Part shown: in pieces, positions 14,534 through 23,344 of the stretch | Layout of the letters: every line of letters begins with the position of its first letter | Numbering within the stretch: the stretch's first letter is position 1 | DNA from: Ensifer adhaerens | GTDB taxonomy: Bacteria; Pseudomonadota; Alphaproteobacteria; Rhizobiales; Rhizobiaceae | Assembly: GCF_000697965.2 (NCBI RefSeq) | Contig: NZ_CP015880.1 | Span: 372,001 to 436,000 of the forward strand | DNA length: 64,000 bases | Reading direction: 5' to 3' | Program-made: the position numbers and the translations under genes | The notes under the pieces: model-generated | Database searches by the model: none | What the model saw: the letters and a program-made list of their open reading frames with translations, nothing else | Told to the model about the DNA's origin: nothing

Positions 14534-16129
14534 ATGAAAAAGCTCACTACTCTGTTTGCAGCGACGGCGCTTGCCACGCTGATGGCCGGCTCCGCCTGGT
14601 CGAAGACGTTCGTTTATTGCTCGGAAGGTTCGCCAGAGGGTTTTGACCCGGGCCTGTACACCGCCGGCACGACCTTCGACGCGGCTGCGCACACGGTTTA
14701 CAACCGCCTGCTCGAGTTCAAGAAGGGCACGACCGAAGTTGAGCCGGGCCTCGCCGAAAGCTGGACGATCTCCGACGACGGCCTGGTCTACACCTTCAAG
14801 CTGCGTCCGGGCGTCAAGTTCCAGACCACCGAATTCTTCACGCCGTCGCGTGATTTCACTGCCGACGACGTGGTGTTCTCCTACGAGCGCCAGCTGAAGG
14901 CTGACAATCCGTGGAACAAGTACATTGCTGGCGCTTCGTGGGAATACGCAGCCGGCATGGGCTTCCCGGAAGTCATCAAGTCGGTTGAGAAGGTCGACGA
15001 CCTGACCGTCAAGTTCACCCTGACGCGCAAGGAAGCGCCGTTCCTCGCCAACATCGCGATGCCGTTTGCTTCGATCCTGTCGAAGGAGTATGCCGACAAG
15101 CTGCAGGCTGACGGCAAGATGGAGCAGATGAACCAGATGCCGCTCGGCACCGGTCCGTTCGCTTTTGTCGCCTACCAGCAGGATGCCGTCATCCGCTACA
15201 AGGCAAACCCGGACTATTGGGGTGGCAAGCAGAAGATCGACGACCTCGTCTTCGCGATCACGTCTGACGCTTCGGTTCGCTTCCAGAAGCTCCAGGCTGG
15301 CGAATGCCACCTGATGCCGTTCCCGAATGCTGCCGACGTTTCGAAGATGAAGGCAGACCCGAACCTGAAGGTCATGGAACAGGCCGGCCTCAACGTCTCC
15401 TACCTCGCCTACAACACGACCCAGGCTCCGTTCGACAAGCCGGAAGTCCGCAAGGCGCTGAACAAGGCGATCAACAAGCAGGCGATCGTCGATGCCGTCT
15501 TCCAGGGTGCTGCCCAGCCGGCCGTCAACCCGATCCCGCCGACGATGTGGTCGTACAACGACAAGATCGAAGACGACACCTACGAGCCCGAAGTCGCCAA
15601 GAAGATGCTTGAAGACGCAGGCGTCAAGGACCTGTCGATGAAGCTCTGGGCAATGCCGGTTTCGCGTCCGTACATGCTGAACGCCCGTCGCGCAGCTGAA
15701 CTGATGCAGTCGGACTTCGCCAAGATCGGCGTCAAGGTCGAGATCGTCTCCTACGAATGGGCCGAATACCTCGACAAGTCCAAGGCCAAGGATCGTGACG
15801 GTGCCGTCATCCTCGGCTGGACCGGCGACAACGGCGACCCGGACAACTTCCTCGACACGCTTCTCGGCTGCAACGCTGTCGGCGGCAACAACCGTGCACA
15901 GTGGTGCAACCAGGAATTCGACGCTCTCGTGAAGAAGGCGAAGGAAACCTCTGACCCCGCAGAGCGCACCAAGCTCTACGAAGAGGCGCAGGTCGTCTTC
16001 AAGCGCGAAGCGCCGTGGGCGACGATCGACCACTCGCTCTCGGTCGTGCCGATGCGCAAGAACGTCGAGGGCTTCGTTCAGAGCCCACTTGGTGATTTTG
16101 CCTTCGACGGCGTGGACATCACCGAGTAA
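14534..16129 (+). CDS. dppA: Dipeptide/peptide ABC transporter substrate-binding protein
   Basis: 531 aa, SBP family 5. A Sec signal peptide (residues 1-23) ends near GSAWS-KTF. The mature start FVYCSEGSPEGFDPG and the motif EVEPGLAESWTIS are typical of DppA. It binds di- and tripeptides (in relatives also haem or aminolevulinate) in the periplasm. First gene of dppABCDF, followed by a hairpin at 16151 that probably lets dppA be made in excess of the membrane parts. Cysteines in both lobes (residues about 28 and 249) are usual for DppA. Confidence 0.92.
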   Translation: MKKLTTLFAATALATLMAGSAWSKTFVYCSEGSPEGFDPGLYTAGTTFDAAAHTVYNRLLEFKKGTTEVEPGLAESWTISDDGLVYTFKLRPGVKFQTTEFFTPSRDFTADDVVFSYERQLKADNPWNKYIAGASWEYAAGMGFPEVIKSVEKVDDLTVKFTLTRKEAPFLANIAMPFASILSKEYADKLQADGKMEQMNQMPLGTGPFAFVAYQQDAVIRYKANPDYWGGKQKIDDLVFAITSDASVRFQKLQAGECHLMPFPNAADVSKMKADPNLKVMEQAGLNVSYLAYNTTQAPFDKPEVRKALNKAINKQAIVDAVFQGAAQPAVNPIPPTMWSYNDKIEDDTYEPEVAKKMLEDAGVKDLSMKLWAMPVSRPYMLNARRAAELMQSDFAKIGVKVEIVSYEWAEYLDKSKAKDRDGAVILGWTGDNGDPDNFLDTLLGCNAVGGNNRAQWCNQEFDALVKKAKETSDPAERTKLYEEAQVVFKREAPWATIDHSLSVVPMRKNVEGFVQSPLGDFAFDGVDITE

Positions 16130-16134
16130 TTTAG

Positions 16135-16149
16135 TTAACTGATCCTTAA
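16135..16149. promoter_or_regulatory. TTAA-N7-TTAA site in the dppA-dppB spacer
   Basis: TTAACTGATCCTTAA matches the CtrA core spacing and on the minus strand reads TTAA-N7-TTAAC. It lies just after the dppA stop, not in an obvious promoter position, so it may be fortuitous. Confidence 0.2.
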
Positions 16150-16150
16150 G

Positions 16151-16177
16151 GGGGCGTTTGCCAAGGGCAAGCGCCCC
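16151..16177 (+). terminator. Attenuator/stabilising hairpin between dppA and dppB
   Basis: GGGGCGTTTGCC pairs with GGCAAGCGCCCC (12 bp with one mismatch) around loop AAG, followed by TCTTTG. Hairpins here commonly stabilise binding-protein mRNA and lower downstream expression. Confidence 0.65.
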
Positions 16178-16333
16178 TCTTTGCATCCACTATAGCGACC
16201 CTGAGTTCCGGCTGGAGCGCAAAAGGTCGCTGTGGCATTTCGACTTGCTGTATGCTTGGCCGTTAAGTGGGAAAGCATGCGGTGGTGCCAGCGGCGGGAT
16301 ACAATGCCGCGGCAACATGGCGCGGGGTTTAAC

Positions 16334-17338
16334 ATGTTCCGATTTCTCTTGGGGCGATTGGCTGTCCTGATACCGACCTTCGTCGGCGTCTCCATCATCG
16401 CCTTCTCCTTCATCCGCCTGCTTCCGGGCGATCCGGTTGCGCTGCTTTCGGGCGAGCGCGTCATGTCGCCGGAGCGACATGCGGAAATTTCACACGCACT
16501 CGGCTTCGACCGGCCGATCGTGGTGCAATACCTCGATTATCTCTGGGGCGTGCTCCAGGGTGATTTCGGCACCTCGATCGTTACCAAGAAGCCGGTCATC
16601 GATCAGTTCTTCGAACTGTTTCCGGCAACCGTCGAGCTTTCGCTCTGTGCGATCCTGTTTGCGGTCATTCTCGGCATTCCGGCTGGCGTGATTGCTGCGA
16701 TCAAGCGCGGCTCGGCCGTCGACCAGGCGATGATGGGCACCGCACTCGTCGGCTTCTCCATGCCGATCTTCTGGTGGGGCCTGCTGCTCATCATGCTCGT
16801 TTCCGGCATGCTGCAGTGGACGCCGGTCTCCGGCCGCATCTCGCTGATGTACTTCTTCCCGCCGGTAACCGGATTCATGCTGATCGACTCGCTCCTGTCC
16901 GGTCAGGCCGGCGCGTTCAAGTCGGCCGTCAGCCACCTGATCCTGCCGACGATCGTGCTTGGAACCATTCCGCTTGCGGTCATCGCGCGCCAGACGCGCT
17001 CGGCGATGCTTGAAGTTCTCTCCGAAGACTACGTGCGCACGGCACGGGCCAAGGGCCTTTCGACCTTCCGGGTCGTCGGCGTCCATGCGCTGCGCAATGC
17101 GATGATCCCGGTGGTCACCACCATCGGCCTGCAGGTGGGCGTCATGCTCGCCGGTGCGATCCTGACGGAAACGATCTTCTCCTGGCCGGGCATCGGCAAG
17201 TGGATGGTGGATTCGGTGTCGCGTCGCGACTACGCCGTCATCCAGGGCGGCCTGCTCGTCATCGCCGCGGTGATCATGCTGGTCAACCTCATCGTCGACC
17301 TGCTCTACGGTCTCATCAATCCGCGCATCCGGCACTAA
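16334..17338 (+). CDS. dppB: Dipeptide ABC transporter permease DppB
   Basis: 334 aa from ATG 16334 (MFRFLLGRLAVLIPTF); upstream in-frame codons run into the dppA-dppB spacer and lack a ribosome binding site. Six hydrophobic spans, the N-terminal GDP motif of DppB/OppB permeases (LLPGDPVALL), and the EAA loop RTARAKGLSTFRVVGVHALRN that docks on the ATPases. Inner-membrane half of the peptide channel. The next gene starts 10 bp after the stop. Confidence 0.92.
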   Translation: MFRFLLGRLAVLIPTFVGVSIIAFSFIRLLPGDPVALLSGERVMSPERHAEISHALGFDRPIVVQYLDYLWGVLQGDFGTSIVTKKPVIDQFFELFPATVELSLCAILFAVILGIPAGVIAAIKRGSAVDQAMMGTALVGFSMPIFWWGLLLIMLVSGMLQWTPVSGRISLMYFFPPVTGFMLIDSLLSGQAGAFKSAVSHLILPTIVLGTIPLAVIARQTRSAMLEVLSEDYVRTARAKGLSTFRVVGVHALRNAMIPVVTTIGLQVGVMLAGAILTETIFSWPGIGKWMVDSVSRRDYAVIQGGLLVIAAVIMLVNLIVDLLYGLINPRIRH

Positions 17339-17348
17339 GGAGGGCGTC

Positions 17349-18257
17349 ATGTCTCAAGCTGCTGCAACAAGCACCGTTTCGACCGATCCGTCCCGCCGGG
17401 CGCGATTGGCCGAGTTCTGGTATTACTTCTCCGAGAACCGCGGCGCCGTGATCGGTCTCGTGTTCTTCGTGTTCCTCGTTCTGCTCGCGGTCTTCGCACC
17501 GTGGGTCGCACCGCACGATCCGGTGGCACAGTACCGCGATGCGGTGTTGGTACCGCCGGTATGGCAGGAGGGCGGCCGCGCCGGCTTCCTGCTCGGCACC
17601 GACGCCGTCGGCCGCGACATGCTGTCCCGCCTGATCTACGGCACGCGCTTCTCGCTGTTCGTCGGTGTCATCGTCACGACCCTGTCGCTCGTCGGCGGTA
17701 TCGCGCTTGGCGTCATCGCCGGCTACTTCCGTGGTTGGGTCGATACCGTCATCATGCGCGTGATGGACATCATCCTCGCCTTCCCGTCGCTGCTGCTCGC
17801 CCTCGTGCTGGTCGCCGTCCTCGGCCCGGGCCTCGTCAACGCCATGATCGCCATCGCGCTCGTCTTCCAGCCGCACTTCGTGCGCCTGACGCGTGCTGCC
17901 GTCATGAGCGAAAAGACCCGTGACTATGTCGTTGCCGCCAAGGTGGCCGGCGCCGGTCATGGCCGTCTGATGTTCAAGACGATCCTGCCGAACTGCATGG
18001 CGCCGCTGATCGTACAGGCGACACTCTCCTTCTCGAGCGCGATCCTTGACGCTGCGGCCCTCGGCTTCCTCGGCATGGGCGCACAGCCTCCGACACCGGA
18101 ATGGGGCACGATGCTCGCCGAAGCCCGCGAGTTCATCAGCAGCCACTGGTGGGTGGTGACCCTTCCGGGTATCGCGATCCTGATCACGGTGCTGGCGATC
18201 AACCTTATGGGTGACGGCCTGCGCGATGCGCTCGATCCCAAGCTGAAGAGGTCCTGA
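17349..18257 (+). CDS. dppC: Dipeptide ABC transporter permease DppC
   Basis: 302 aa. An N-terminal cytoplasmic arm of about 25 residues precedes six membrane spans. It carries the DppC/OppC signature GTDAVGRDMLSRLIYGTR and an EAA-type loop DYVVAAKVAGAGHGRLMFKTILPN. Pairs with DppB to form the inner-membrane channel. Start follows AAGGAGGGCGTC. The dppD start is 2 bp past the stop, so translation is coupled. Confidence 0.92.
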   Translation: MSQAAATSTVSTDPSRRARLAEFWYYFSENRGAVIGLVFFVFLVLLAVFAPWVAPHDPVAQYRDAVLVPPVWQEGGRAGFLLGTDAVGRDMLSRLIYGTRFSLFVGVIVTTLSLVGGIALGVIAGYFRGWVDTVIMRVMDIILAFPSLLLALVLVAVLGPGLVNAMIAIALVFQPHFVRLTRAAVMSEKTRDYVVAAKVAGAGHGRLMFKTILPNCMAPLIVQATLSFSSAILDAAALGFLGMGAQPPTPEWGTMLAEAREFISSHWWVVTLPGIAILITVLAINLMGDGLRDALDPKLKRS

Positions 18258-18259
18258 TC

Positions 18260-19102
18260 ATGGCGCTTCTCGAAATCGAAAACCTGGTCGTCGAATTCCA
18301 GACGGCCTCCGGTCCCTTCCGCGCCGTCAACGGCGTGTCGATGAAGGTCCATGAAGGCGAAGTGCTTGCGATCGTTGGCGAGTCCGGCTCGGGCAAGTCC
18401 GTGTCGATGCTGGCCGCCATGGGGCTTCTGCCCTGGACGGCGAAAGTGACCGCCGACAAGCTCACTTTCAACGGCCGCGACCTGCTCGGCATGTCGGCAA
18501 ACGAACGGCGCAAGATCGTCGGCAAGGATATTGCCATGATCTTCCAGGAGCCGATCGCCAGCCTCAACCCGTGCTTCACCGTCGGCTTCCAGATCGAGGA
18601 AGTGCTGCGCATCCACATGGGCCTCGACAAGGCCGGTCGCCGCAAGCGCGCAATCGAACTGTTCGAGGCGGTCGGCATTCCCGATCCGGCCGAGCGGCTC
18701 GGCCACTATCCGCACCAGATGTCGGGCGGCCAGTGCCAGCGCGTGATGATCGCGATCGCGATCGCCTGCAACCCGAAGCTCCTGATCGCCGACGAGCCGA
18801 CCACCGCGCTCGACGTGACGATCCAGAAGCAGATCCTGGACCTCCTGATGAGGCTGCAGGCCGAGCACAAGATGGGCCTGATCATGATCACGCACAACAT
18901 GGGCGTGGTCGCCGAGACTGCCGACCGGGTGGTCGTGCAGTACAAGGGCCGCAAGATGGAAGAGGCCGACGTGCTGACGCTCTTCGAAAACCCGAAGAGC
19001 AACTACACGCGCGCACTTCTGGCGGCGCTGCCTGACAACGCGACCGGCGATCGTCTGCCGACGATTTCCGAACTCTTCGTCGACGAAGGAGCGGCCCAAT
19101 GA
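18260..19102 (+). CDS. dppD: Dipeptide ABC transporter ATP-binding protein DppD
   Basis: 280 aa. Walker A GESGSGKS near residue 39, Q-loop FQEP, ABC signature MSGGQCQRV (with Cys in place of the usual Arg or Gln), Walker [13 protein letters not shown] and the H-loop ITHN. The C-terminal oligopeptide-transporter extension is short. It energises peptide import as a heterodimer with DppF. The stop overlaps the dppF start by 4 bp. Confidence 0.92.
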   Translation: MALLEIENLVVEFQTASGPFRAVNGVSMKVHEGEVLAIVGESGSGKSVSMLAAMGLLPWTAKVTADKLTFNGRDLLGMSANERRKIVGKDIAMIFQEPIASLNPCFTVGFQIEEVLRIHMGLDKAGRRKRAIELFEAVGIPDPAERLGHYPHQMSGGQCQRVMIAIAIACNPKLLIADEPTTALDVTIQKQILDLLMRLQAEHKMGLIMITHNMGVVAETADRVVVQYKGRKMEEADVLTLFENPKSNYTRALLAALPDNATGDRLPTISELFVDEGAAQ

Positions 19103-19929
19103 GCGTGATCCTCGAAGCGCGCAATCTGGTGCGCGACTACCATATCCCCGGCGGCCTCATCAAAAAGGCAAAGACGGTTCATGCGCTGAAAGGCGTGAGC
19201 TTTTCCGTCGAACAGGGCAAGACGCTGGCGATCGTTGGCGAAAGCGGTTGCGGCAAGTCCACGCTGGGCCGCATCCTCACCCTGATCGACCCGGCGACCT
19301 CCGGCGAACTGCTGATCGAGGGCAAGAAGATCGATATCTCCAAAGGCGACATGACGCCGGAGATGCGCCGCAAGGTGCAGATCGTCTTCCAGAACCCCTA
19401 TGGCTCGCTCAACCCACGCCAGAAGATCGGCGACATCCTGATGGAACCGCTGGTCATCAACACCGACACGCCGGCCGACGAACGTCGCGACCGGGCGATG
19501 ACGATGCTGAAGAAGGTCGGCCTCACCGAGCTGCACTTCAACCGCTATCCGCACATGTTTTCGGGCGGCCAGCGCCAGCGTATCGCCATTGCGCGCGCGT
19601 TGATGCTGAACCCGAAGCTGCTGGTGCTCGACGAGCCGGTGTCGGCGCTCGACCTGTCGGTCCAGGCACAGGTGCTGAACCTGCTCGCCGACCTTCAGGA
19701 CGAACTGAAGCTCACCTACGTCTTCATCAGCCACGACCTCTCTGTCGTGCGCTATATCGCTGACGATGTCATGGTGATGTATTTCGGCGAAGCGGTCGAA
19801 TACGGCAGCCGCGACGAGGTCTTTGCCGACCCGAAGCACAGCTACACCAAGACGCTGTTCGCAGCGACGCCGCGTGCGGATGTCGAGAGCATCAAGGCGC
19901 GCCTTGCCAAGAAGAAGCAGGCGGCCTGA
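19099..19929 (+). CDS. dppF: Dipeptide ABC transporter ATP-binding protein DppF
   Basis: 276 aa. Walker A GESGCGKS near residue 50, Q-loop FQNPYGSLNPR (typical of DppF/OppF), signature FSGGQRQRI, Walker B LLVLDEPVSALD, H-loop ISHD. Last gene of the dpp operon, followed by a strong terminator at 19964. Confidence 0.92.
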   Translation: MSVILEARNLVRDYHIPGGLIKKAKTVHALKGVSFSVEQGKTLAIVGESGCGKSTLGRILTLIDPATSGELLIEGKKIDISKGDMTPEMRRKVQIVFQNPYGSLNPRQKIGDILMEPLVINTDTPADERRDRAMTMLKKVGLTELHFNRYPHMFSGGQRQRIAIARALMLNPKLLVLDEPVSALDLSVQAQVLNLLADLQDELKLTYVFISHDLSVVRYIADDVMVMYFGEAVEYGSRDEVFADPKHSYTKTLFAATPRADVESIKARLAKKKQAA

Positions 19930-19963
19930 CCCGCCGCTGCTGATTTTTGCTGAAGAAACAAGA

Positions 19964-19993
19964 GAAGCCGGGCAGCCAATGCCCGGCTTCTTT
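19964..19993 (+). terminator. Rho-independent terminator of the dpp operon
   Basis: A 10-bp perfect stem GAAGCCGGGC / GCCCGGCTTC with a 7-nt loop and TTT after it, 35 bp past the dppF stop. Confidence 0.85.
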
Positions 19994-20110
19994 GACTTGG
20001 GGGCTTGATGGTGTAGAGGTGTCGCGCCGCCTTCACTTCTCGCCTCTTGGCGGCGGGCAGCCGCTTTTTTGGCCGGACCGATCGTTCGGCCCAACCTCAG
20101 GAACACGTTC

Positions 20111-20458
20111 ATGGAAATCAAGCGTTTCGAAACCGGCCCCCGTATGAGCCAGGCCGTGGTCTACAACAACACCGTCTACCTCGCCGGCCAGGTCGGCAAC
20201 GCCGGTGACGATGTCGTGACGCAGACCAAGCAGGCGCTTGCCGAAGTCGACCGTCTTCTGGCGCTCGCCGGCACCGACAAGACCCGCATCCTCTCGGCCA
20301 CCATCTGGCTCGCCGACATGGCAGACTTCCCGAAGATGAACTCGGTCTGGGACGCCTGGGCACCGCAGGGCCACACCCCGGCTCGCGCCACCGGCGAAGC
20401 CAAGCTCGCGACCCCGGACTACCTCGTCGAAGTCATCGTCGTCGCCGCTGCCGCCTAA
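20111..20458 (+). CDS. RidA/YjgF/YER057c family protein
   Basis: 115 aa from ATG 20111 (MEIKRFETGPRMSQAVVYNN), with AGGA upstream. The chorismate-mutase-like RidA fold is shown by VYLAGQVGN, TRILSATIWLADMADFPKMNSVWD and the C-terminal strand LATPDYLVEVIVVAA. It lacks the clear Arg105-containing segment of true RidA imine deaminases (here HTPARATGEAKL keeps PAR), so it is probably a Rid2-Rid7 group member with imine or enamine chemistry. It is monocistronic, with its own terminator. The neighbouring peptide importer could supply amino acids, but this is only positional. Confidence 0.85.
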   Translation: MEIKRFETGPRMSQAVVYNNTVYLAGQVGNAGDDVVTQTKQALAEVDRLLALAGTDKTRILSATIWLADMADFPKMNSVWDAWAPQGHTPARATGEAKLATPDYLVEVIVVAAAA

Positions 20459-20495
20459 GGCCTGCGCTACGGGATTTCTCGTCTTCTTATTCCTG

Positions 20496-20526
20496 CGCCG
20501 CCGGACTGCCGTCCGGCGGCGTTTTT
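20496..20526 (+). terminator. Rho-independent terminator of the RidA-family gene
   Basis: An 11-bp perfect stem CGCCGCCGGAC / GTCCGGCGGCG with loop TGCC and five T residues. Confidence 0.9.
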
Positions 20527-20551
20527 CGTTCCCATTTCAGTTCCCTTGCGC

Positions 20552-20577
20552 GGAACCAAACGGCGCACCGGCACGTT
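20552..20577 (+). promoter_or_regulatory. EcfG/RpoE2-type promoter (GGAAC-N17-CGTT)
   Basis: GGAAC at 20552-20556 and CGTT at 20574-20577, spacer 17 bp. It lies 59 bp upstream of the small membrane protein start at 20636, and right after the preceding terminator. Confidence 0.75.
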
Positions 20578-20635
20578 AAGTGTCCAATCCGAAGAAGCAG
20601 GCCAAAACCGGCCGCCACGATTGGGAGGACTGTCT

Positions 20636-20806
20636 ATGCTTTACTGGCTGCCCCGTGTCTGTGTCCTTCTCCTGGCGGGCGTCATGATCGGTTTCGGTCT
20701 TGTTCCCTACACCGCCGCAGGTGTCGCCCATACCTTGCTCGTCATCATTCTGGGGCTTGGCCTATTGTCGCTGACCCTGCATGTCTTCCCGCCGGAACAC
20801 CATTGA
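20636..20806 (+). CDS. Small two-span membrane protein
   Basis: 56 aa from ATG 20636, preceded by TGGGAGGAC. Two hydrophobic segments (residues 4-24 and 31-48) joined by PYTAAGVAHT, with a short tail FPPEHH. I do not recognise a family. It is expressed from an EcfG-type promoter and overlaps the start of the AI-2E transporter gene (ATTGA junction), so the two are translationally coupled. A small stress-induced membrane partner of the transporter is a reasonable guess. Confidence 0.75.
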   Translation: MLYWLPRVCVLLLAGVMIGFGLVPYTAAGVAHTLLVIILGLGLLSLTLHVFPPEHH

Positions 20807-22074
20807 CCGTGCAAGATCATTCACGCGATGTGCCGCAAGCCGGGCCGGAGCAAAAGGCAGGGCGGCCTGATCTGTTGACCGGAAACGCGAACGAACCGCG
20901 CGCGGCCCTGGCTGAAGGACGGCGAGGCATGATCGCGAATACGCTGCGTCGGGCGGGTGCCGCCCAGCAGCGCAAGCGTGCGCGGTGGATCGTCGAGGAA
21001 GAGGCTGCTGTGGCGACGGCGGCGCCATCGACAGCCCCGCGGCGCGACGGCATCGATCTGATGGTCGCCTGGAGCATCATTGGCCTCTTCGCCATTGCCG
21101 CATGCGCGGGCATCTACGCCATGGAAACGATCCTCCTGCCGATCACGCTTGCGATCGTCGTCGGCGTCGTGCTCGGCCGGACGGCCGACGGACTGGCGCG
21201 TTATGGTCTGCCGCCGATTTTCGGAGGGCTACTGCTGGCGATCATTTTCGTCACCGGCCTCTCGTGGCTCGTCAACGCCCTCCTGGGTCCGTTGACGGCG
21301 CTCGCCTCGGAGGCGCCGAAGCTTGCCGAAAGCGTGGTGGCGCGGGTGATGCCGTTCATTGACCGGTTCGAGTGGCTGCGTCTGGCCGTCGCGCGCAGCG
21401 TCGGCAACGATGCGATTGCCGATACCGTCATGAAGAATGCCGGCCCGATGCTTGCCGCCACCGCCGCCGGGCTGACACCCGCTTTGGTGCAGACACTGAT
21501 CTTCCTCGCAGCACTCGGCCTGTTTCTGCTCGGACGGTTGCAACTGCGCAAGGCGGTCATCCTTGCCTTTGCCAGCCGTGAGCGGCGGCTTAGCGCCATT
21601 CGCATCATGAACGGCATCGAGGATGCGTTGGCGCGATACTTCTCGATCGCCAGCGTCATCTATTTCTCGCTCGGCCTCGTGACGACGGTGATCGCTTTTG
21701 TCGGGGGTCTGGGCATGGCGCCGTTGTGGGGCCTGTTCGCTTTCGTCTCCAGCTTCATTCCCTATCTCGGCGTGACGGCGATGACGCTGAGCTTGCTGGT
21801 GGCGGGGCTGATGACGCACGAGGTGCTGTGGCTGGCATTGGCGCCGGCGGTGGCCTTCTTCGTCGTTCACCTTGCGATGGAAAACCTTGCCATTCCGGCC
21901 ATCCTCGGCAACGAGCTCGAGGTGAACCCGTTCTTGATCTTCCTGGCGATCGTGTTCTGGACCTGGATGTGGGGGGCGGTCGGCGCCATGCTGGCGCTGC
22001 CGCTCTCTCTCATCGTCCTCGCCATCGTCGAGGAAATCAGCGACCAGCCGCCTGAACGTCAGCTGCCCGGATAA
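20803..22074 (+). CDS. AI-2E family transporter (PerM/YdiK type)
   Basis: 423 aa from TTG 20803, which overlaps the previous stop; ATG 20929 with GGCGAGGC upstream is a shorter alternative that removes a polar, low-complexity N-terminus of 42 residues. The rest has about eight hydrophobic spans and the family pattern: paired helices near residues 88-130, a soluble middle part (residues about 180-240), then GLFAFVSSFIPYLG near residue 314. Members export small solutes or ions; substrate is unknown despite the family name. It sits in a stress operon behind an EcfG-type promoter. Confidence 0.85.
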   Translation: MTVQDHSRDVPQAGPEQKAGRPDLLTGNANEPRAALAEGRRGMIANTLRRAGAAQQRKRARWIVEEEAAVATAAPSTAPRRDGIDLMVAWSIIGLFAIAACAGIYAMETILLPITLAIVVGVVLGRTADGLARYGLPPIFGGLLLAIIFVTGLSWLVNALLGPLTALASEAPKLAESVVARVMPFIDRFEWLRLAVARSVGNDAIADTVMKNAGPMLAATAAGLTPALVQTLIFLAALGLFLLGRLQLRKAVILAFASRERRLSAIRIMNGIEDALARYFSIASVIYFSLGLVTTVIAFVGGLGMAPLWGLFAFVSSFIPYLGVTAMTLSLLVAGLMTHEVLWLALAPAVAFFVVHLAMENLAIPAILGNELEVNPFLIFLAIVFWTWMWGAVGAMLALPLSLIVLAIVEEISDQPPERQLPG

Positions 22075-22092
22075 GGGGATGTGTTGCCCGGC

Positions 22093-22890
22093 CTAGCGCC
22101 GGGCAGAGCGTGCGTGCTCGTCGAAGAACAGCGCCTGGCTGATCAGTGCCTTCACCATGTCCGGATTGAACGGCTTGGTCACGAGAAAGGCTGGCTCCGG
22201 CCGCTTGCCGGTCAGCAGCCGCTCGGGGAATGCGGTGATGAAGATCACCGGCACAGCGGCCTGCGTGAGGATCTCGTTGACGGCGTCGATGCCCGAGCTG
22301 CCATCGGCAAGCTGGATGTCGGCCAGAACCATCTTCGGAGAGGTCTTGCGGTAGAGATCGAGCGCCTCGCCGTGGGTGCGGGCGATCCCGGTGACGCGGT
22401 GGCCGAGGCTGGTCACCATATCCTCGATATCAAGCGCGATCAGCGGCTCGTCCTCGATGATCAGGACGTCCGTTGCGACCTGGTGCGAAATGTCCTCCGA
22501 GGCGACTGTCAGGAGCTTCGAAAACTCGGCCTGGCTGAGGTTCATGACCTCGGCCGCATCGGCGATGGAGAAACCCTCGACCGATACGAGCAGAAACGCC
22601 TGGCGCGGCGCCGGCGCGATCAGCGAGAGATTGGCGGCCGCCTGTTTTTCCCATGCGAACGGTGAGGCATTTTCGCTGCGGTCGATCGAGATCTTTTCGA
22701 ACTGCGAGCAGAACAGCTTGTAGAGGCTGATCCGGTCGTTCGAGGCTTCCGGAAAGAGGCTGATATCCTCGATCAGGGCTTCGAGAACGGCGGCCACATA
22801 GCCGTCGCCTGCGGCCTGCGAGCCTGTGACGGCCCGCGCGTAACGGCGCAGAAAGGGCAGGTGGGGCGCAATCCGGGTCGAAAGTGACAT
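22093..22890 (-). CDS. phyR: PhyR, anti-anti-sigma response regulator of the general stress response
   Basis: 265 aa from ATG 22890 (TAAGGAAG upstream); a longer in-frame start at 23043 is not supported. Residues 1-135 form the sigma-like domain (sigma2- and sigma4-like helices, no DNA binding). Residues 140-260 form the receiver: acidic E146-D147, phospho-acceptor D191 in MVLADIQLAD, T219, K239. When phosphorylated, PhyR sequesters NepR and frees the ECF sigma factor. It is divergent from nepR. No ecfG gene is adjacent, which fits a second, paralogous module (I recall RsiB2 with SMc00794 in S. meliloti). Confidence 0.92.
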   Translation of the reverse strand: MSLSTRIAPHLPFLRRYARAVTGSQAAGDGYVAAVLEALIEDISLFPEASNDRISLYKLFCSQFEKISIDRSENASPFAWEKQAAANLSLIAPAPRQAFLLVSVEGFSIADAAEVMNLSQAEFSKLLTVASEDISHQVATDVLIIEDEPLIALDIEDMVTSLGHRVTGIARTHGEALDLYRKTSPKMVLADIQLADGSSGIDAVNEILTQAAVPVIFITAFPERLLTGKRPEPAFLVTKPFNPDMVKALISQALFFDEHARSARR

Positions 22891-23078
22891 CAACGACTTC
22901 CTTACGTGCAATGCGATTCGTTTGATTTCTGAGGATAGGGGGTATGGGGCGGAATAGATGGATGTTTTGAACACGTTTTTCGGCTTAGAGCAAATGGGGG
23001 ACGTGTTCGAAACGGTGTGCCGGCGATTTCGCAAGGGCAGCAAAAGCCGTGAAGGACTAAGCGGTGGTGGGACGCAGC

Positions 23079-23297
23079 ATGGATGAAGAAACCGGAAAGC
23101 ACGGCGGCGTAGGCCAACAGCGCGGAGGCACTGCCGAAACGCTCGACATCGGCGGCTCGATCGGCACCAGCTTGAGGGCGCTCTATCGGTCGCTGGAGCA
23201 GGAGCCCGTTCCGGAACTCTTTCTCAATCTTCTTGAAAAACTCGATGAAGCGGAGGCTGCGGCCAAAGTCCCGTCGAAGGGTGGGGTTCCGCTTTGA
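23079..23297 (+). CDS. nepR: NepR family anti-sigma factor
   Basis: 72 aa from ATG 23079, or 77 aa from GTG 23064 (GAAGGA lies 7 bp upstream of that GTG, so the longer form is possible). The NepR core is clear: IGTSLRALYRSLEQEPVPE followed by LFLNLLEKLDEAE. The protein holds the EcfG/RpoE2 sigma factor inactive until PhyR-P binds it. It is divergent from phyR. Unlike the usual locus, no ecfG follows; a hairpin and a convergent lipoprotein gene come next. Confidence 0.9.
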   Translation: MDEETGKHGGVGQQRGGTAETLDIGGSIGTSLRALYRSLEQEPVPELFLNLLEKLDEAEAAAKVPSKGGVPL

Positions 23298-23302
23298 GGG
23301 GG

Positions 23303-23330
23303 GAAGAAACGGGCGGCTGCCCGTTTCTTC
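23303..23330. terminator. Bidirectional terminator between nepR and the lipoprotein gene
   Basis: A 12-bp perfect stem GAAGAAACGGGC / GCCCGTTTCTTC with loop GGCT between convergent genes. The stem base is A/T-rich and no long T-run follows. Confidence 0.65.
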
Positions 23331-23344
23331 ATGAGATGCGCCGA

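Noticed and set aside
16232..16333. Longer N-terminus for DppB
   Set aside because: The in-frame extension covers the dppA-dppB spacer; MFRFLLGRL at 16334 matches the family start.
22891..23063. EcfG-type promoter in the phyR-nepR spacer
   Set aside because: Only GGAAT with an 18-bp spacer to CGTT was found; not a consensus match.
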